A DNA stretch of 64,000 nt from NCBI RefSeq assembly GCF_015291705.1, contig NZ_CP030050.1:3658001-3722000 (forward strand). The letters run 5' to 3'. Position 1 is the stretch's first letter. Every line of letters begins with the position of its first letter. The stretch is from Bradyrhizobium arachidis. GTDB lineage: Bacteria > Pseudomonadota > Alphaproteobacteria > Rhizobiales > Xanthobacteraceae. Below the pieces are notes generated by a model. It had not been told where the DNA came from. It saw only the letters and a list, made by a program, of their open reading frames with translations, and did no database searches. This document shows positions 24,880 through 33,810 of this stretch, piece by piece. Position numbers and translations under genes: made by a program.

Positions 24880-26790
24880 CTACGCCTTCGTCAGCCTATA
24901 TTGCCCCAGATCCGGATCGTGCGTCATGCGCCAATAGTCCACGAACCGCCAGGGCATGGCTGAAAACACGCGGCCGCTCGCATTGCGATAATAGGTGCTC
25001 ATGCCCGGATGGGTCCAGATCATGGCCTCGTGCTCGACGTCGACCTTGCGGACGTAATCGTCGAGCACGTCGGGGCGAACGTCGATGACGGCGATATCGC
25101 GCTCGATCATCTCGGCGAGACAGGCGGAGATGTAGCGGCTCTGGCATTCCGACTGGAAGATGACGCTGCCGCCATGGGCCGGTCCGGAGTTCGGGCCGAG
25201 CATGCAGAAGAAATTGGGAAAATCAGGCACGGTGAGGCCGAGGAACGCGGTCGGATTGTCGTTGGCCCAGGCCTGCCGCAAATCCTTGCCGCCGCGGCCG
25301 CTGATGTTGAGACGCGCGGCCATCTCCGTCACCTTGAAGCCGGTAGCGACGACGATGATGTCGGCGGGGCGGTGCTCGCCGTCGGCGGCGATGATGCCGG
25401 TTTCGTCGAAACGGTCGATCGTGTCGGTGACAAGCTCGACATTGTCCCGCCTCAAGGTCTTGAACCAGTTGTTGTCGAGCAGGATGCGTTTGCCGTAGGG
25501 CGGATAGGTCGGAACGCATTTCTCGATTAGATCGGGCCGTCCCTGCAATTCGGACAGGATGAAGTCGGTCAGCTCCTGGCGATGCCGGTCATTGCCCTTG
25601 TTGACGGCGCGCTCGGGGTGCGGCCAGGCCGGGTCCTTGCGCAGGAACGGCAGCAGGCCGTCGCCATAGCGCCAGAACATGTTGAAGCGATACCACTGCA
25701 CATAGAACGGCAGATGCGCGAGCAGCCAGCGCGCGCCCTCGGTGATCGGATCGGAATAACCCTTCACCGGCCGCGCCCATTGCGCGCTGCGTTGATAGAC
25801 CGTGACGGAGGCGACGCGGCTCGCGATCGACGGCACCAGCTGCATCGAGGTCGCGCCGGTGCCGATCACGGCGACATGCTTGCCGTCGAGGTCGATGTCG
25901 CCGGACCAGAGCGCCGAATGCAGGATCGTGCCCTTGAACAGTTCTTCGCCCTTGAAGTGCGCACGGGAGGGATCGTTGAGCTGCCCGATGGCGCTGACCA
26001 ACGCGGTGGATTCGAAGGTCTCTTCGCCGTCCTTCGTCTTCAGCGTGGATATCCAGCGCTTCTTGCCCTCGTCCCAGCGCGACGAGGTCAGCACGGTGTT
26101 GACCCGCAAATGCTTGCGGATGCCGTATTCATCGGCGACCTTGAGCAGATACTCGAGCAGTTCCTCGCGCTGGCAGAAATAGCGCGTCCACGCATTGCCC
26201 GAGCCGAACGAGTAGGAATAGGAATGGTTCGGCGTGTCGACGCCGCAGCCGGGATAGCGGTTGATCCACCAGGTGCCGCCGAGCTCGTCGTTCTTCTCGA
26301 CGATGGTGTAGGGGATGCCGAGGTGGCCAAGCGCCACGCCGAGCGCGATGGCGCAGACGCCGGCGCCGACGATCAGCACATGCTGCTCTGCAAGCTTCTC
26401 GTTGGCGGGCCTCTTGGTCCAGCGCGCCTCGCGCGGCACAAAACCCATTTCCTCGCGCATCAGCGGCGCATATTCCGGCGCGACGTTCTCGCCGAGACAG
26501 GCGCGCATCATCCTGAGCAACAGCTCCTCGCCGGGATCGGTGATGACAGGCTCCGGCGTACCATAGGCAAAGAGGTTGACGACCGCGGCGCGGATCTCGT
26601 CCTGGATCTCGCGGGGCACGCCGGCCTCGGGGTCGGGGATGAGGCGGATGTCGCGCTTGGGCAGGTACGGCGGCTCGAGCCATTTCTCGTCGCCCGTCAT
26701 GTGCACCAGCACCATCAACAGGCAGCGGATGTCGGCCTCAGCAATTGCCGAGGCGAGGTCGAGCGGCTTGTGTGGAGATGCGATGTTCAT
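24880..26790 (-). CDS. FAD-dependent monooxygenase, Baeyer-Villiger type
   Basis: Flavoprotein of 636 residues. There is an N-terminal extension of about 135 residues before the first dinucleotide-binding motif VLIVGAGVCAIALG, then ELGGTWWINRYPGCGVDTP, which is typical of Baeyer-Villiger monooxygenases. The family fingerprint near residue 287 reads FKGTILHSALWS, so the canonical FxGxxxHTxxWP has Ser for Thr and Ser for Pro. A second Rossmann motif VAVIGTGATSMQLVP follows. It needs NADPH and oxygen and turns ketones into esters or lactones. The start ATG overlaps the TetR stop codon (ATGA). The substrate is unknown; the N-terminal extension also occurs in steroid- and cycloketone-type enzymes. 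Confidence 0.88.
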   Translation of the reverse strand: MNIASPHKPLDLASAIAEADIRCLLMVLVHMTGDEKWLEPPYLPKRDIRLIPDPEAGVPREIQDEIRAAVVNLFAYGTPEPVITDPGEELLLRMMRACLGENVAPEYAPLMREEMGFVPREARWTKRPANEKLAEQHVLIVGAGVCAIALGVALGHLGIPYTIVEKNDELGGTWWINRYPGCGVDTPNHSYSYSFGSGNAWTRYFCQREELLEYLLKVADEYGIRKHLRVNTVLTSSRWDEGKKRWISTLKTKDGEETFESTALVSAIGQLNDPSRAHFKGEELFKGTILHSALWSGDIDLDGKHVAVIGTGATSMQLVPSIASRVASVTVYQRSAQWARPVKGYSDPITEGARWLLAHLPFYVQWYRFNMFWRYGDGLLPFLRKDPAWPHPERAVNKGNDRHRQELTDFILSELQGRPDLIEKCVPTYPPYGKRILLDNNWFKTLRRDNVELVTDTIDRFDETGIIAADGEHRPADIIVVATGFKVTEMAARLNISGRGGKDLRQAWANDNPTAFLGLTVPDFPNFFCMLGPNSGPAHGGSVIFQSECQSRYISACLAEMIERDIAVIDVRPDVLDDYVRKVDVEHEAMIWTHPGMSTYYRNASGRVFSAMPWRFVDYWRMTHDPDLGQYRLTKA

Positions 26791-27422
26791 GGCGTGTCCC
26801 CGGAGGCAGTGAAGAGGCCGCGCGTCATCAGCTTGCGATAGGCGGAGATGACGTGGTCGGGCACGGCGGTGACGCCGCCGTCCGAATAGGAATAGCGGCG
26901 GCTGAGATAGCCACGCGAGCCCATCAGCATGTGAACGATGGCCTCGAATTCCTCGTCGCTGTAATCGTGAATCGCGCCTGCCGCTCGCGCGCGGCGCAAG
27001 ATGCGGACATAGGCGACCGAGATATTGTCCAGGTGCTTCTGGTAGCCGCTGGGCGCGAAGAACTCGGCCTCGTTGAGGATGCGCAGGAATTCCGGCACCT
27101 CGCGGATGAAGTCGAAGAAGGCGGAGAAGCGCGAAATTTCCTGCCTTGCCGCATCCGCCGTGCCGGTGCGGGCGCGGATGAACTCGACCATGTCGAGGCC
27201 GATCTTCGGCAGCAGCTGGTCGAGCAGCTCCTGTCGGTTCTCGAAATGATTGTAGAAGGTGCCTTGCGCGACGCCGGCCTCTTCGGTGATGCGGGCGACG
27301 GAGGCTTCGGCATAGCCATATTTGCCGACGACCTTGGTCGCGGCGTCAAAGATCTTCTGCTTGGTCCAGGCGTTGCGCTCGACGCGGTTGAGCTTGGTCA
27401 CCTTGGCGTTCACTTGATTCAT
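26787..27422 (-). CDS. TetR-family transcriptional regulator
   Basis: Repressor of 211 residues. The N-terminal HTH covers about residues 20-66 (KIFDAATKVVGKYGYAEASVARITEEAGVAQGTFYNHFENRQEL in outline), with GTFYNHF as the recognition core. A helical ligand-binding domain follows. It overlaps the acyl-CoA synthetase upstream and the monooxygenase downstream by four bases each, so it sits inside the operon that it probably controls. The inverted repeat at 28953-28973 upstream of the operon is its candidate operator; the ligand may be the acyl-CoA product. Confidence 0.93.
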   Translation of the reverse strand: MNQVNAKVTKLNRVERNAWTKQKIFDAATKVVGKYGYAEASVARITEEAGVAQGTFYNHFENRQELLDQLLPKIGLDMVEFIRARTGTADAARQEISRFSAFFDFIREVPEFLRILNEAEFFAPSGYQKHLDNISVAYVRILRRARAAGAIHDYSDEEFEAIVHMLMGSRGYLSRRYSYSDGGVTAVPDHVISAYRKLMTRGLFTASGDTP

Positions 27423-28912
27423 TCAGACGTCTCCAGCTCGGCGCGCAGCACGCGCTTGAGGATCTTGCCACTGGGATTGCGGGGGAGGCTGTCACGGATG
27501 ATCAGCTGTTTCGGCACCTTGAAGCTCGCCAGTCGCGCGCGGCAATGTTCGGTGAGGGCAGGGAGCTCGAGGCTCGCGCCTTCCGCCAGCACGACGATGG
27601 CGATCGGCCGCTCGCCCCAGCGCGAATCGCGCAGGCCGATTACGGCGACCTCGCGCACCTCAGGCAAATCGTAGATGACGCGTTCGACCTCGGAGGAGGC
27701 GATGTTCTCGCCGCCTGAGATGATCATGTCCTTCTTGCGGTCGGTCAGATACAGAAAGCCCTCGTCGTCGAGATAGCCGACATCGCCGCTGCGGAACCAG
27801 TCGCCGAAAAAGGCGGAAGCCGTCTTCTCCGGATCCTTCCAATAGCCGCGCGTGATCTTGGGGCCGCGCAGGCAGATCTCGCCATTGACGTTCGGCGGCA
27901 GCGCCTTGCCGTCCTCGTCGCGGATCTCGATCCCGACATGGGCGATGGCGCGCCCGGTCGAGCCGATCTTCTCGATCTCGCGCCCGGCTTCCATGAAGGT
28001 GTCGCCGCCGACGGTCTCGGTGAGGCCATAGGCGTCGATATAGCGCGCATTGCGGAAGAATTCTGAGAAGGCGCGGATGCGGACTTCCGGCGTCTTCTCG
28101 CCGCCGCCGATCGCCCATGTCAGGCTGGAGACGTCGTAGCGGTCACGGGCCGGGCAGGTGAGCATCGCCGTGGTCATGACAGGCGCGAACCAGGCGGCGT
28201 TGAGCTTGTCCTCGGCGATGGCGCTGAGCGCCGTCTCAGGTTCAAAGTTTCGCTCGATGCGGATGAAGCCGCCATGCCAGAGCACGGCGATGCCTGGCAG
28301 GTCGAGCGCGCCGACGTGATAGAGCGGGCCGACGACGAGGAGGCGCGTCTCGGCACTGAGGCCGAGCGCGATCGTCTGGTCGGCCGACTTCCAGTAGAAA
28401 TTATCGTACGAGAGCATCACGCCCTTGGGGCGGTCGGTCGTGCCCGAAGTGTACATCAGCCGCATCAGATCGGATGGCGCGCGGATGTTCATGGACGCGG
28501 GTGCCGCGTCGCCTGCGAGATGCGTGACGCTTTGCTGCGCGGCCTCGCTCAGCACGACAGTCTTCGCGCCCGCTGCGTTCGCAGCCAATTCCTCATCGAC
28601 GATCAGCAGCCGCGCGCCGGCATTGCCGGCGATGTAGCCGACCTCGTCGCGCGAAAGGCGAAAATTGATCGGCAGGAACACCGCGCCGAGATGGCTGGTC
28701 GCGAAGACCAGCTCCAGGAACGCGGCGCTGTTCTTCATCAGCACCGCCACGACATCGCCGGCTCCAATGCCCTGCGAGGCGAGCCAGCCGGCCGTTTGCC
28801 GGATGCGCGCGTCGAACGTTGCGTAGGAGATCACCCCGCCGCGATATTTCAGCGCGGGCCGATCCGGCGTTCGCCGGGCATGAAAGGCGATGAAGCTCGA
28901 AAGGTTGATCAT
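27419..28912 (-). CDS. Acyl-CoA synthetase (AMP-forming)
   Basis: ANL-superfamily ligase of 497 residues that activates a carboxylic acid through an acyl-adenylate. Core motifs are MYTSGTTDRPKGVMLS near residue 153 (P-loop), YGLTETVGG near 302, WFRSGDVGYLDDEGFLYLTDRKKDMI near 375-400, and the C-terminal catalytic lysine in NPSGKILKR near 485. It is first in the operon with the TetR, monooxygenase and DsbA-like genes, so it may activate the acid formed after ring opening or side-chain release. The substrate, medium-chain or aromatic, is undetermined. Confidence 0.93.
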   Translation of the reverse strand: MINLSSFIAFHARRTPDRPALKYRGGVISYATFDARIRQTAGWLASQGIGAGDVVAVLMKNSAAFLELVFATSHLGAVFLPINFRLSRDEVGYIAGNAGARLLIVDEELAANAAGAKTVVLSEAAQQSVTHLAGDAAPASMNIRAPSDLMRLMYTSGTTDRPKGVMLSYDNFYWKSADQTIALGLSAETRLLVVGPLYHVGALDLPGIAVLWHGGFIRIERNFEPETALSAIAEDKLNAAWFAPVMTTAMLTCPARDRYDVSSLTWAIGGGEKTPEVRIRAFSEFFRNARYIDAYGLTETVGGDTFMEAGREIEKIGSTGRAIAHVGIEIRDEDGKALPPNVNGEICLRGPKITRGYWKDPEKTASAFFGDWFRSGDVGYLDDEGFLYLTDRKKDMIISGGENIASSEVERVIYDLPEVREVAVIGLRDSRWGERPIAIVVLAEGASLELPALTEHCRARLASFKVPKQLIIRDSLPRNPSGKILKRVLRAELETSE

Positions 28913-28952
28913 TCTGCGGTCTCGGGCCGATTGGCGCCTCGTCCTGACATTC

Positions 28953-28973
28953 TGAATTCTGACTCATAATTCA
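28953..28973. promoter_or_regulatory. Inverted repeat TGAATT-N9-AATTCA in the divergent promoter region
   Basis: Perfect 6-bp arms with a 9-bp centre (CTGACTCAT) lie 41 bp upstream of the acyl-CoA synthetase start and 106 bp upstream of the divergent ABC-transporter gene. Size and position suit a TetR operator that could control both units. A plus-strand TTGAC occurs just after it at 28982-28986. Confidence 0.45.
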
Positions 28974-29078
28974 TGTTTGTCTTGACGTCACCCCCTGCCT
29001 CTGAAATTGTCGGGAACACGAAGACGAGACGATCTTCGACAAGGGACTGGAACGCCGACCCGAAAGAGGGAGGGGAAA

Positions 29079-30338
29079 ATGACGAGAACCCGCACGCCGG
29101 GCATCAGCCGCCGTTCAACACTGGCGCTGATGGGCGCCGGTGCGATGAGTGTTGCCGCGCCGTGGGTGGCGCGCGCCCAGGCCAAGACCATCAAGATCGG
29201 CATGCCGACAATTCTGTCGGGCCGTGTCGCGCAGCTCGGCACGTCGTCGCGCAATGCGGTGATGCTCGAGGTCGAGAAGGTCAACGCCGCCGGCGGCCTT
29301 GCCGGGCGGCAGATCGAGATGGTGGTCCGCGACTCCAAAGGCCAGCCGCAGGAAGCGGCCCGTGTCGCGCGCGAGCTCGTCAATACCGACGGCTGCGAGC
29401 TGTTGCTCGACGGCGAAGCGTCCTCCGGATCGTTTGCGGTTCACGAGGTCGCGCGTGATCTCGGCGTGCTCTGCATCCACACCTGCTCGGAAGCCTCCTC
29501 GCTCACCGCCGATCCGAAGCAGCATATCCCGAACGCATTCCGCTGCGTCCGCCAGGGCATCCACGATTCCATCGTCGGCGGCAGCTACGCCGCTTCGATC
29601 GCCAAGGCCAAGGGCCTGAAGAAATGGGCGACCTGCTCGCCCGACTACGCCTATGGCCGCGACACCACCGGCGAGTTCACGCTGTACCTGAAGCGGTTCG
29701 CGCCTGATGTCGAAGTCATCAGCGAGTCCTGGCCAAAGCTGTTCCAGCCCGACTACACCGAGGTCGTGACCAAGATCCTGCAGGCCAAGCCGCAGGCGCT
29801 GTATTCCTGCCTGTGGGGCGGCGATCTCACTTCCTACATCGACCAGGCCAACATCTATGCGATGTTCAGCCAGATGGAGGTGTTCGCGGTCAACATGGCC
29901 GACTACACCGCGCTCACCGTGGTGAAGAACCTGCCGAAGGGCATCCACTCCGGCAACCGCTACATCAAGACCTTCCCGACCACGCCGGAGAACGCGGCCT
30001 GGGGCGATGCCTACAAGGCCAAGTACAACGAATATCCCACCAACTGGTCGTGGCAGAATGCGACCGCGGTGATGTTCCTCAGCGAAGCCGCGAAGAAGGC
30101 GAACTCCACGGACGGCAAGAAGATCGCGGAGGTGCTGAAGGGTCTGACCATCAAGTGCCCGTTCGGCGCCGACGGCACCGTGACGATGCGCGGCGACGAC
30201 CACACGCTGGTCGGCTACGCCATCGGCTGGGGCACCACGATCCCGCAGGAGCCCTATGTGCCCGAGGTCAAGGCCGGCGACTGGAAGACCATCTTCGAGC
30301 TCGAGGCCGAGTGGAAGAAGAGCAAGGGCTACACCTGA
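29079..30338 (+). CDS. ABC transporter substrate-binding protein, branched-chain amino acid type
   Basis: Periplasmic receptor of 419 residues. The N-terminus has a twin-arginine-like signal (SRRSTLALMG, then AAPWVARAQA) rather than a simple Sec peptide. The mature part follows the Leu/Ile/Val-binding (Peripla_BP_6) pattern: IKIGMPTILSG, EKVNAAGGLAGRQIE and GPDY-like SPDYAYGRDTTGEF. The ATG at 29079 follows GAGGGAGGGG. Clustered with livHMGF genes and divergent from a monooxygenase operon, so the ligand may be an organic acid or amide rather than an amino acid. Confidence 0.92.
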   Translation: MTRTRTPGISRRSTLALMGAGAMSVAAPWVARAQAKTIKIGMPTILSGRVAQLGTSSRNAVMLEVEKVNAAGGLAGRQIEMVVRDSKGQPQEAARVARELVNTDGCELLLDGEASSGSFAVHEVARDLGVLCIHTCSEASSLTADPKQHIPNAFRCVRQGIHDSIVGGSYAASIAKAKGLKKWATCSPDYAYGRDTTGEFTLYLKRFAPDVEVISESWPKLFQPDYTEVVTKILQAKPQALYSCLWGGDLTSYIDQANIYAMFSQMEVFAVNMADYTALTVVKNLPKGIHSGNRYIKTFPTTPENAAWGDAYKAKYNEYPTNWSWQNATAVMFLSEAAKKANSTDGKKIAEVLKGLTIKCPFGADGTVTMRGDDHTLVGYAIGWGTTIPQEPYVPEVKAGDWKTIFELEAEWKKSKGYT

Positions 30339-30348
30339 TCACGCGCAA

Positions 30349-30374
30349 GGCGGAGACGGGCGACCGTCTCCGCC
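30349..30374 (+). other. Perfect 11-bp stem-loop with GCGA tetraloop after the binding-protein gene
   Basis: GGCGGAGACGG-GCGA-CCGTCTCCGCC begins 11 bases after the stop codon and 50 bases before livH. The loop is of the stable GNRA type and is followed by CTGGTTTCG. It could end part of the transcripts or protect the 3' end of the binding-protein mRNA. Confidence 0.75.
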
Positions 30375-30423
30375 CTGGTTTCGTATTCCGCGCCGTGTCG
30401 GGCGCCGTAAAGAAGGTGCTTCC

Positions 30424-31326
30424 GTGGATCTCGACGCGCTTGCCGGCTGCCTCGCCAGCTCCGCCTGCCTGGTGACGCAAACCACCAGCGGCCTCATCAT
30501 CGGCATGCTGCTGTTCCTGGTGGCGGTCGGGCTGACCCTGATCTTCGGCGTGCTCAAGGTGGTCAATTTCAGCCACGGCGCCTTCTACATGTTCGGCGCT
30601 TACTTCGCGATGACGGCCTATCAGCTCACCGGCAGCTTTGCGCTGGCGATGCTGGCCGGCGCGGCCGGCACCGCCATCCTCGGCCTGATCTTCGAGCGCG
30701 TCTTCATGAGCCGCGTCTACGGCGCCGACGTCCTGATGCAGCTCCTCGTCTGCTATGCCTTCGTGCTGATCTTCGACGATGTCGTGCGCATCATCTGGGG
30801 GCCTGAATTCAAGTCGATGGGCATGCCGTCCGCGTTCCAGGTGATGCCGCTGTTCATCGCCGGCGGCGTGGTGCCGCCTTATTACCTGCTTCTGATCGGC
30901 GTCGCGCTGCTCGCGGCCATCGTGCTCGGTATCGGGCTCTCGCGCAGCCGCATCGGCAAGGTGATCCGCGCCGCCGCGCATAATCCCGGCATGGTCTCCG
31001 CGCTCGGCATCAACACCGGCCTGATCTATGGCGGGGTGTTCGCGCTCGGCGGCATGCTGGCGGGGCTGGCCGGCGCGCTCGCGGCGCCCGTGCGGTCGCT
31101 GACGCCGGGGATGGGATTTTCGGTGCTGATCGAATCCTTCATCGTCACCGTGATCGGCGGCATGGGCTCGATCCTGGGGGCGCTGATCGGCGCGCTGCTG
31201 CTCGGCCTGATCCGCTCGTTCGGCTCGCTCGGCTTTCCCCTGTTCACGGAAGGCCTGATGTATCTCTTCATGGTGATCGTGCTGGTTTCCAAGCCCACCG
31301 GCTTGTTCGGCAAGGAGGCGGCATGA
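30424..31326 (+). CDS. livH: Branched-chain amino acid-type ABC permease LivH
   Basis: Inner-membrane permease of 300 residues with about eight hydrophobic segments. It shows GLIIGMLLFLVAVGLTLIFGVLKVVNFSHGAFYMFGAY, the classic LivH opening, and the cytoplasmic loop RAAAHNPGMVSALGIN that contacts the ATPase. The start is the GTG at 30424, behind AGAAGGTG; the frame is open further upstream but that part reads as non-coding. It overlaps livM by four bases (ATGA). Confidence 0.94.
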   Translation: MDLDALAGCLASSACLVTQTTSGLIIGMLLFLVAVGLTLIFGVLKVVNFSHGAFYMFGAYFAMTAYQLTGSFALAMLAGAAGTAILGLIFERVFMSRVYGADVLMQLLVCYAFVLIFDDVVRIIWGPEFKSMGMPSAFQVMPLFIAGGVVPPYYLLLIGVALLAAIVLGIGLSRSRIGKVIRAAAHNPGMVSALGINTGLIYGGVFALGGMLAGLAGALAAPVRSLTPGMGFSVLIESFIVTVIGGMGSILGALIGALLLGLIRSFGSLGFPLFTEGLMYLFMVIVLVSKPTGLFGKEAA

Positions 31327-32342
31327 CCGAGCTCGAGGCCGGACGCGCGCAGACGCTGGCGCCGGTGCGAAACGGTACGGCACTTCATCGTTATCGCGAC
31401 GTGCTGATCGCGCTGATCGCCTTCGCCGTGCTGGCGAGCCTGCCGCTGTTCACCGGTAGCAAGGCGCTGCTCGATTTCGTCATTCGCTGCTCGGCCTACG
31501 GCCTGTTCGCGACCTCGCTCAATCTCCTGGTGGGCTACACCGGCCTGACCTCGTTCGGCCACGGTATGTTTTTTGGCTTAGGGGCCTACAGCTTCGGGCT
31601 GATCATGCAGAAGCTCGGTGTGCCGATTCCGGTCGCCTTCGTCGCGACGCTGGCGATCACGGCCGTGATCGCCGCCATCATCGGCGCGATCTGCGTGCGT
31701 CTGAAGGAGATCTACTTCGCCTTCGTCACGCTCGCCTTCCAGATGCTGATCCATTCCACCATCCTGTCCTGGGCCTCCTTCACCGGCGGCGATCAGGGCC
31801 TGCGCGGCGGCATCCCACGCCCGGTCTTTCTCGGCATTGATCTTGCCAACCACGTCCATCTCTATATCGCGAGCTGCGCGCTGCTGATCCTCGGCCTGCT
31901 CGCGATGCGTCAGATCGCGCAATCGCCGTTCGGTTACACGCTGCGCATGATCCGCGACAACGCCGCGCGCGCGAGCTTCCTCGGCATCGACGTCTGGCGC
32001 GCAAAGCTCACTGTCTTCGTGCTGGCGGCGCTATTCGCGTCGATGGGCGGCATGGTGATGGCGCTGTTCGTCTCCGGCGCCTATCCGGAATTCGCCTATT
32101 GGACCATCTCGGGCGAGGGCATCTTCATCAACATGCTCGGCGGCGTCTCGACCTTCTTGGGGCCGATGGTCGGCACCGTGCTGCTGCTCTTGCTCAACGA
32201 CACCGTCACGCGCTTCACCGAATACCATGGCATCGTGCTCGGCGTGGTCATCCTGTTCTTCGCGCTGGGCCTGCGCAAAGGCCTGCTCGATTTCGTCGCC
32301 GAATGGTTCGCACACCGGCGTGACGCGGGCGAGGGGCGCTAG
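31323..32342 (+). CDS. livM: Branched-chain amino acid-type ABC permease LivM
   Basis: Second permease, 339 residues, with about nine hydrophobic segments after a 20-residue cytoplasmic start. Family landmarks are SLNLLVGYTGLTSFGHGMFFGLGAY near 60, FAFVTLAFQML near 130 and the coupling loop MIRDNAARASFLGIDVWRAKL near 210. It is coupled to livH by overlap and followed after 2 bases by livG. Confidence 0.94.
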   Translation: MTELEAGRAQTLAPVRNGTALHRYRDVLIALIAFAVLASLPLFTGSKALLDFVIRCSAYGLFATSLNLLVGYTGLTSFGHGMFFGLGAYSFGLIMQKLGVPIPVAFVATLAITAVIAAIIGAICVRLKEIYFAFVTLAFQMLIHSTILSWASFTGGDQGLRGGIPRPVFLGIDLANHVHLYIASCALLILGLLAMRQIAQSPFGYTLRMIRDNAARASFLGIDVWRAKLTVFVLAALFASMGGMVMALFVSGAYPEFAYWTISGEGIFINMLGGVSTFLGPMVGTVLLLLLNDTVTRFTEYHGIVLGVVILFFALGLRKGLLDFVAEWFAHRRDAGEGR

Positions 32343-32344
32343 CG

Positions 32345-33100
32345 ATGCTCGAGATCCGCAACCTCGCAAAGTCCTTTGGCGGCGTGAAGGCGACCAACGA
32401 CGTCTCGCTCGACTTTCCCGATGGTTCGCTCACCGCCGTGATCGGCCCGAACGGCGCCGGCAAGAGCACCTTCTTCAACCTGATCACCGGCGCGTTGAAG
32501 CCGGATTCCGGCCAGGTGCTGCTCGACGGCGTCGATCTCGCCGGTCGTTCGCCGCCGGAGATCGTGCGTCACGGCATCGGCCGAGCCTTCCAAGTCGCCA
32601 GCATCTTCAAATCGCTGACAGTGCAGGAGACCATGCTCGCTGCCGTCAGCGCCGATCAGCGCACCTCCGCAGTGCTGCACAAGCGTTTTCCCTTGCCGGA
32701 GACACGCGACCGCGCCGAACACGTGATGGAGCTGCTCGGCCTTGCCGGCAAGCGCAATCGCACCGCCGCGACGCTGTCGCATGGTGACCAAAAACTGCTC
32801 GACATCGCTCTGGCGTTGGTGCTCGAACCCAAAGTGCTGCTGCTGGACGAGCCGACCGCCGGCATGGGTCCGGAGGAACGCTGGCGCATGATCGACAAGG
32901 TGCGCGAGCTCTGGGAGACACAGAAGATCACCGTCGTCTTCATCGAGCACGACATGGACATCGTGTTCAAGATCGCGCCCAAGATCGTCGTGCTCTGCTA
33001 CGGCCGTATCCTTGCAACCGGCACGCCGGACGAGATCCGCAACAACAGCGCCGTGATCGACGCCTACCTCGGCACCGAGCATGCGGGAGCCGCCGCATGA
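32345..33100 (+). CDS. livG: ABC transporter ATP-binding protein LivG
   Basis: Cytoplasmic ATPase of 251 residues. Walker A is GPNGAGKST near residue 36, and Walker B is VLLLDEPTAGMG near 160. The signature loop reads TLSHGDQKLLDIALAL, so the usual LSGGQ is LSHGD, a variant that is common in LivG proteins. The C-terminal half has the LivG pattern of VFIEHDMDIVFKIAPKIVVL. It overlaps livF by four bases. Confidence 0.94.
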   Translation: MLEIRNLAKSFGGVKATNDVSLDFPDGSLTAVIGPNGAGKSTFFNLITGALKPDSGQVLLDGVDLAGRSPPEIVRHGIGRAFQVASIFKSLTVQETMLAAVSADQRTSAVLHKRFPLPETRDRAEHVMELLGLAGKRNRTAATLSHGDQKLLDIALALVLEPKVLLLDEPTAGMGPEERWRMIDKVRELWETQKITVVFIEHDMDIVFKIAPKIVVLCYGRILATGTPDEIRNNSAVIDAYLGTEHAGAAA

Positions 33101-33810
33101 GCACCCCTGTCATCGAAGTCGCCGATCTCGACGTCTATTACGGCACCAGCCAGATCCTGTTCGGCGTCGGCCTCTCCGTGCGGCAGGGCGAGACCATGGC
33201 GCTGCTCGGGCGCAATGGCGCCGGCAAGTCGACAACTATGAAGGCGATCATGGGCCTGGCACCGCCGCGGCGGGGCAAAGTAAGCCTGCGCGGCGCGGTG
33301 ATCTCCGGCCAGAAGCCGCACCATATCGCGCGCGCCGGCCTCGGCTTCGTGCCGGAGGACCGCCAGATCTTTCCGGAGCACACGGTCGAGGACAATCTCG
33401 TCATCGGTCGCAAGAAGGGGCCGGAAGGCCAGGACGAATGGCCAATCAAGCGCATCTATGAAGTCTTCCCGCTCCTGGAGCCGCTGCGCCATCGCATCGC
33501 CGGACGCCTGTCCGGCGGCGAGCAGCAGATGCTCGCGATCGCGCGCACGCTGATGGGCAATCCGGCGCTGCTGCTGCTGGACGAGCCGAGCGAGGGGCTC
33601 GCACCGATCATCGTGCAGCGGATCGGCGAGCTGCTGCGTCAGCTTCGCCAGCTCGGCTCGACCGTGCTGATCGCCGAGCAGAACATGCATTTCTGCCTGG
33701 GGCTGGCGAGCCACGCCACGGTCATCGACAAGGGCCAGATCGTCTATGCCGCCGGGATCGACGAGCTGAAGGCCAACGACGCGATCCGTCGCCGCTATCT
33801 GGCCCTCTAA
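33097..33810 (+). CDS. livF: ABC transporter ATP-binding protein LivF
   Basis: Second ATPase, 237 residues. Walker A GRNGAGKST near residue 38, signature LSGGEQQMLAIARTLM near 136 and Walker B LLLLDEPSEGLAP near 158 are all standard for LivF, as is the late AEQNMHFCLGLASHATVIDKGQIVY. It is the last gene of the five-gene transporter operon; an 8-bp inverted repeat (GGTGCCGG 33815-33822, CCGGCACC 33857-33864) follows the stop codon but has a long loop and no T tract. Confidence 0.94.
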   Translation: MSTPVIEVADLDVYYGTSQILFGVGLSVRQGETMALLGRNGAGKSTTMKAIMGLAPPRRGKVSLRGAVISGQKPHHIARAGLGFVPEDRQIFPEHTVEDNLVIGRKKGPEGQDEWPIKRIYEVFPLLEPLRHRIAGRLSGGEQQMLAIARTLMGNPALLLLDEPSEGLAPIIVQRIGELLRQLRQLGSTVLIAEQNMHFCLGLASHATVIDKGQIVYAAGIDELKANDAIRRRYLAL

